Of a stretch of DNA of 36,400 nt, positions 33,045 to 36,400 are shown one piece after another. Position 1 is the stretch's first letter. Each line of letters opens with the position of its first letter. The DNA is taken from assembly GCA_022797375.1 (NCBI GenBank), contig JAAWKM010000020.1, positions 1 through 36,400 of the forward strand, given 5' to 3'. Made by a program: the position numbers and the translations under genes. Under the pieces are notes generated by a model. The model was not told the DNA's origin. It did no database searches and worked only from the letters and a program-made list of their open reading frames with translations. This stretch comes from Lachnospiraceae bacterium. Its GTDB lineage: Bacteria; Bacillota; Clostridia; Lachnospirales; Lachnospiraceae.

Positions 33045-35609
33045 TTATATTTTCCTGCCACAGCACTGTTTATATTTCTTGCCGCTTCCACAAGGGCATG
33101 GGTCATTTGGCTGTATTTTCCTGCCTGTCCTTCTTTTTGGTGCAGACTGTACTGTTTCATCCTTGTTAGTGCCTGTAACCTTAGCTACCTGTTCACGCTC
33201 AACTTTCTGTTCAACCTGTATATGTGTAAGCGCTTTTACAGTCTCTTCAGTAATTGCGTCAATCATTGCATCAAACATGTCAAATCCAGCAAACTTATAT
33301 TCTACAACCGGGTCCCTCTGGCCATATGCCTGGAGTCCGATACCCTGCCTTAACTGGTCCATATCATCTATATGGTCCATCCATTTTCTGTCAATAACTT
33401 TAAGAAGTATAACCCTCTCAACCTCACGTATATTATCCTGGTCAGGAAATTCCGCTTCTTTTGCTTCATATACTTTTACAGCTTCCTCTTTAAGCTGCTG
33501 TATAAGCTCCGCCTTTGTAATGTGCTTTAACTGGTCTTCTGAAAGTTTTATCTTCTTTAAAGGTATAATAGGTATAAGGATATTGTTTAACTCGTGTATA
33601 TCCCATTCTTCAGCAGAAGTATCATCACTAATTACTGAGTTGACACATTTCTCTACAACGTCAGTAATCATTTTATATATTGTGTCACGCATATTGTCAC
33701 CGTCCAGAACCTGGCGGCGCTCTTTATATATAACTTCCCTCTGCTCATTATTCACCCTGTCAAACTCAAGCAGGTTCTTTCTTATTCCGAAGTTATTGCC
33801 TTCTATCTTCTTCTGCGCACTTTCAATGGCATTTGAAAGCATCTTGTGTTCTACCTGTTCACCATCAGGCATTGCAGAGAAAAGCCCCATAAGCTTTTCT
33901 GAGCCAAACAGGCGCATAAGGTTGTCTTCAAGTGAAATATAGAACCTTGACTCACCTGGGTCTCCCTGCCTGCCAGCACGTCCACGCAGCTGGTTGTCAA
34001 TACGCCTTGACTCATGGCGTTCTGTACCTACAATTTTCAGCCCGCCAAGCTCCTTCACACCATCGCCAAGCTTAATATCAGTACCACGGCCTGCCATATT
34101 AGTGGCAATAGTAACTGCTCCCTTAAGCCCCGCATCTGCTATTATCTCAGCTTCAAGTTCATGAAACTTTGCATTCAGGACTTTGTGCGGTATGCCTTTC
34201 TTTTTAAGCTTGTCACTAAGGTATTCTGATGTGTCAATATTAATTGTACCTACAAGCACAGGCTGTCCCTTTTTATGGGCTTCCTCAATATCTGCCACAA
34301 CAGCATTGAACTTCTCTTCCTGTGTCTTATAAACTGCATCATCAAAGTCTTTACGCACTACAGGAAGGTTAGTAGGCACTTCTACTACGTCCATCCCGTA
34401 AATATCACGGAATTCTTTCTCTTCTGTAATAGCAGTACCAGTCATTCCTGATTTTTTCTCATATTTATTAAAGAAATTCTGGAATGTAATAGTTGCAAGG
34501 GTTTTGCTTTCCCTCTTAACCTTTACATGCTCCTTTGCTTCTATAGCCTGGTGCAGCCCGTCAGAAAACCTTCTTCCTGGCATTATACGCCCTGTAAATT
34601 CATCTACAATAAGGACTTCATCATCATTAACAACATAATCTTTATCCCTGAACATAAGTGAATGTGCCCTTAACGCAAGGTTAATATTGTGCTGTAACTC
34701 TAGGTTGTCAGGGTCTGCAAGGTTCTTTACCTGGAAAAACCTCTCCGCCTTCCTTACACCCTCTGCTGTAAGGTTTACATTTTTGTCTTTTTCGTCAACA
34801 ACATAATCGCCTGTTTCTTCTTCCTTTTCATTCATAAGGATATCTATTTTAGACAGCTCCTTTGCAGTACCCTTTTCAAGCTGCTTTACAAATATATCAC
34901 AGGCTTCATACAGTTTTGTTGACTTGCCGCTCTGGCCTGAAATAATAAGCGGGGTACGCGCCTCATCTATAAGCACTGAGTCAACCTCGTCTATAATTGC
35001 GTAATTAAGTGAACGCTGTACAAGTTCTTCCTTATACACAACCATATTGTCACGCAGGTAGTCAAAACCTAATTCATTATTAGTAGCATATGTGATATCA
35101 CAATTATATGCTTCCCTTCTTTCATCACTGTTTAAGGTATTAAGGATTACACCGACTGTAAGCCCGAGAAATTCATGTACCTGCCCCATCCATTCAGCAT
35201 CACGCTTTGCAAGATAGTCATTGACAGTTACAATGTGTACGCCTTTGCCTTCAAGCGCATTAAGATATGCAGGAAGTGTAGATACAAGAGTCTTTCCCTC
35301 ACCAGTACGCATCTCTGTAATACGTCCCTGGTGCAATATTACACCACCGATAAGCTGTACCCTGTAATGGCGCATACCAAGTACACGCGTAGCAGCTTCC
35401 CTGACTGTTGCATATGCTTCAGGCAGTATATCATCCAGCGTTTCACCATTAGCAAGCCTTTCCTTAAATTCAGGCGTTTTTGCCTTAAGTTCTTCATCAC
35501 TAAGCTTCTCATATTCCGGAGCAAGGGCCTCTATTTTATCAACAATTGGTATTATACGTTTCACCTCATGCTGGCTGTGCGTTCCGAATATCTTACTAAT
35601 TAAACTCAT
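33045..35609 (-). CDS. secA: Preprotein translocase ATPase SecA
   Basis: Motor protein that pushes unfolded preproteins through SecYEG at the membrane. Walker A is [17 protein letters not shown] and the DEAD-type Walker B is [19 protein letters not shown]. The family signature [12 protein letters not shown], the helicase motif [14 protein letters not shown] and [18 protein letters not shown] are also present. The C-terminus carries the zinc-binding SEC-C motif ([20 protein letters not shown]), used for SecB or ribosome contact. The 854-aa length is usual for Firmicute SecA1. The start is ATG 35609 behind AGGAGTGAATTTC; the GTG at 35618 lies within the ribosome site and is rejected. A clear promoter lies at 35665-35693. 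Confidence 0.97.
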   Translation of the reverse strand: MSLISKIFGTHSQHEVKRIIPIVDKIEALAPEYEKLSDEELKAKTPEFKERLANGETLDDILPEAYATVREAATRVLGMRHYRVQLIGGVILHQGRITEMRTGEGKTLVSTLPAYLNALEGKGVHIVTVNDYLAKRDAEWMGQVHEFLGLTVGVILNTLNSDERREAYNCDITYATNNELGFDYLRDNMVVYKEELVQRSLNYAIIDEVDSVLIDEARTPLIISGQSGKSTKLYEACDIFVKQLEKGTAKELSKIDILMNEKEEETGDYVVDEKDKNVNLTAEGVRKAERFFQVKNLADPDNLELQHNINLALRAHSLMFRDKDYVVNDDEVLIVDEFTGRIMPGRRFSDGLHQAIEAKEHVKVKRESKTLATITFQNFFNKYEKKSGMTGTAITEEKEFRDIYGMDVVEVPTNLPVVRKDFDDAVYKTQEEKFNAVVADIEEAHKKGQPVLVGTINIDTSEYLSDKLKKKGIPHKVLNAKFHELEAEIIADAGLKGAVTIATNMAGRGTDIKLGDGVKELGGLKIVGTERHESRRIDNQLRGRAGRQGDPGESRFYISLEDNLMRLFGSEKLMGLFSAMPDGEQVEHKMLSNAIESAQKKIEGNNFGIRKNLLEFDRVNNEQREVIYKERRQVLDGDNMRDTIYKMITDVVEKCVNSVISDDTSAEEWDIHELNNILIPIIPLKKIKLSEDQLKHITKAELIQQLKEEAVKVYEAKEAEFPDQDNIREVERVILLKVIDRKWMDHIDDMDQLRQGIGLQAYGQRDPVVEYKFAGFDMFDAMIDAITEETVKALTHIQVEQKVEREQVAKVTGTNKDETVQSAPKRRTGRKIQPNDPCPCGSGKKYKQCCGRKI

Positions 35610-35664
35610 GAAATTCACTCCTATATATTCTTAATTATAAGTAATAACAAACAAATCATTCTCA

Positions 35665-35693
35665 AGTATATCATTAAATCATCCTGTAATCAA
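35665..35693 (-). promoter_or_regulatory. Sigma-A promoter of secA
   Basis: On the minus strand TTGATT (35693-35688), a 17-bp spacer and TATACT (35670-35665) give a start near 35658 and a leader of about 48 nt. Confidence 0.7.
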
Positions 35694-35766
35694 CTGGAAT
35701 TTCAAAAAAAACGCATCTGGTAAAATTACACTTATGAAAAAGACATGGATAAAGTGCGAAAATCTC

Positions 35767-35795
35767 TTGCACCCTGTCTTTAAATATGGTATATT
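35767..35795 (+). promoter_or_regulatory. Promoter of antitoxin RNA, copy 1
   Basis: TTGCAC (35767-35772), a 17-bp spacer and TATATT (35790-35795). An interrupted dyad surrounds the -35: AAAGACA (35739-35745) with TGTCTTT (35775-35781), and GTGC (35754-35757) with GCAC (35769-35772). The same arrangement is kept in copy 2. Confidence 0.65.
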
Positions 35796-35801
35796 ATAAA
35801 C

Positions 35802-35905
35802 AGAAAAGGGAAAGCCATAGAAGCGGCTACCCTCAATAAGTATTTAGCATTAACCTTTTACAAGGCTAGCCGTCACTATTGGCAGTAGTGGCGGCTATTT
35901 TCTTC
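35802..35905 (+). ncRNA. Predicted antisense antitoxin RNA, copy 1
   Basis: Transcription from the promoter at 35767-35795 would run toward the 3' end of the toxin gene on the other strand. It would stop at the hairpin AGCCGTCACTA (35868-35878)/TAGTGGCGGCT (35886-35896), which is followed by ATTTTCTT. It would therefore be complementary to the end of the toxin message, the arrangement of txpA/RatA and bsrE/as-bsrE type I systems. The ends are inferred only from the promoter and hairpin. Confidence 0.6.
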
Positions 35906-35987
35906 CCTTGAAGATTGTATAACACAATCCTATAAGGGCAACAATGAATATACCTGTCTGTATGAAATCAGAGTATGTAATATACAT
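35895..35987 (-). CDS. Holin-like type I toxin peptide, copy 1
   Basis: A 30-residue peptide beginning MYITYSDFIQTGIFIVALIG, then a short LCYTIF and a basic GKGRK-like end (FKGRK). A polar N-terminus, one membrane helix and a Lys/Arg tail are the pattern of the putative holin-like toxin family (Hol_Tox, PF16935), relatives of TxpA/BsrG. Made in excess, such peptides insert in the cell's own membrane. The start is ATG 35987 behind GGAGGGCGGTATA. The stop TAG lies within the terminator hairpin shared with the antisense RNA. Its promoter is at 36089-36117. The protein is identical in sequence to copy 2. Confidence 0.8.
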   Translation of the reverse strand: MYITYSDFIQTGIFIVALIGLCYTIFKGRK

Positions 35988-35994
35988 TATACCG

Positions 35995-36035
35995 CCCTCC
36001 TTTCCTTGTGGTCTGGAGGGCTTTTAAAACCCTCC
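35995..36035 (-). promoter_or_regulatory. Toxin mRNA leader with sequestrable ribosome site
   Basis: On the minus strand the leader reads GGAGGG (36035-36030), CCCTCC (36020-36015), then the ribosome site GGAGGG (36000-35995). The middle CCCTCC can pair with either, giving two exclusive hairpins, one of which hides the ribosome site. Leaders that block translation are known in type I toxin messages. Confidence 0.55.
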
Positions 36036-36088
36036 GTATGAAAAAGAGGGATAAAGCCGCCTTGGTTCTATGGTTTTCCCATGCTGGT

Positions 36089-36117
36089 AATATAGCATAA
36101 ATTCCAACATATGGCAA
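36089..36117 (-). promoter_or_regulatory. Promoter of toxin copy 1
   Basis: On the minus strand TTGCCA (36117-36112), a 17-bp spacer and TATATT (36094-36089) give a start near 36081 and a leader of about 95 nt. Confidence 0.6.
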
Positions 36118-36172
36118 TATCCGCCAAAAGTAATAAAAATATAAAAAGACAATGGCAAAGTGCAAAAATCTC

Positions 36173-36201
36173 TTGCACCCTGTCTTTAAATATGATATAT
36201 T
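36173..36201 (+). promoter_or_regulatory. Promoter of antitoxin RNA, copy 2
   Basis: TTGCAC (36173-36178), a 17-bp spacer and TATATT (36196-36201), matching copy 1 in spacing and in the dyad around the -35. Confidence 0.65.
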
Positions 36202-36207
36202 ATAATC

Positions 36208-36313
36208 AGAAAAGGGAAAGCCATAGAAGCGGCTCTACCCACACAATATTAAGCTAAAACCCTTTGAAAAGGGTAAGCCGTCACTATTGGTAGTAGTGGC
36301 GGCTATTTTCTTC
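36208..36313 (+). ncRNA. Predicted antisense antitoxin RNA, copy 2
   Basis: Same design as copy 1. The terminator hairpin is AGCCGTCACTA (36276-36286)/TAGTGGCGGCT (36294-36304), followed by ATTTTCTT. The stretch between promoter and hairpin differs from copy 1 in several places (36235-36275), including an added small hairpin (ACCCTTTGAAAAGGGT-like). That divergence could keep the two antitoxins specific to their own message. Confidence 0.6.
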
Positions 36314-36395
36314 CCTTAAAGATTGTATAACACAATCCTATAAGGGCAACAATGAATATACCTGTCTGTATGAAATCAGAGTATGTAATATACAT
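36303..36395 (-). CDS. Holin-like type I toxin peptide, copy 2
   Basis: A second 30-residue toxin, 408 bp from copy 1, identical at protein level with one silent change seen (TTC to TTT near the end). ATG 36395 is 5 bp from the window end, so its ribosome site and promoter lie outside. The two units form a direct tandem repeat of about 250 bp (from about 35735 and about 36143), and further copies may follow. Confidence 0.8.
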   Translation of the reverse strand: MYITYSDFIQTGIFIVALIGLCYTIFKGRK

Positions 36396-36400
36396 TATAC

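Noticed and set aside
33040-33942. 300-codon plus-strand open frame
   Set aside because: It is antisense to the secA C-terminus, with Ser/Ile-rich shadow composition and no ribosome site.
35968-36165. 65-codon minus-strand frame overlapping toxin copy 1
   Set aside because: It has no ribosome site and crosses the toxin promoter and leader; the 30-aa toxin in another frame explains the region.

Overview
The window looks like a chromosomal segment of a low-GC Firmicute, most likely a gut-type Lachnospiraceae (Clostridia). This rests on AT-rich DNA, strong AGGAGG-type ribosome sites, GlnRS, RF2 and KtrAB that read like clostridial family members, a FlxA-like coiled-coil protein, and tandem 30-residue holin-like type I toxins. 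The species cannot be fixed by eye. Most genes are on the minus strand. I saw no rRNA, tRNA, CRISPR array, insertion sequence or prophage.

Layout. 1-1822: start of an unknown gene and glnS. 2153-3950: the remnant of an ABC exporter whose ATPase has lost its Walker A half. 4163-4678: a DUF4303 gene with its own promoter and terminator. 4869-11345: a complete, tightly overlapping phosphate regulon, pstS-pstC-pstA-pstB-phoU-phoB-phoR, driven from a promoter with 11-bp-spaced Pho boxes. 11794-14452: a four-gene cluster of unknown function with two DUF2589 proteins and two small proteins, facing a FlxA-like gene (14602-15390). 15734-16882: fucO-like lactaldehyde reductase with a clear sigma-A promoter. 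17002-19154: ktrA and ktrB, potassium uptake. 19184-24888: a sulfate-activation group: cysQ, a cysN-cysC fusion, cysD, and an arylsulfotransferase-like protein whose catalytic residues appear to be missing. 24951-27275: tex. 27276-28132: an 857-bp gap filled by three long imperfect inverted repeats. 28133-31839: aspartate-to-threonine genes lysC, an ApgM-family proposed homoserine kinase, and hom. 31858-32967: prfB without the usual programmed frameshift. 33045-35609: secA. 35735-36400: two tandem copies of a type I toxin/antisense RNA unit, the second cut by the window end just after its toxin start.

How the genes work together. PhoR/PhoB would sense low phosphate and activate the pst promoter, with PhoU as the link to PstSCAB. 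CysD/CysNC make PAPS and CysQ removes the PAP left after sulfate transfer. No PAPS reductase is present here, so the group may serve sulfation rather than cysteine synthesis, and the odd ASST-like protein is the natural candidate partner. LysC, Hom and the ApgM-like protein form most of the route from aspartate to O-phosphohomoserine.

Best candidates for undescribed biology: the ASST-like pseudo-enzyme beside cysDNC, the DUF2589 cluster, and the giant palindromes between tex and lysC. All motif placements and alignments were made by eye.
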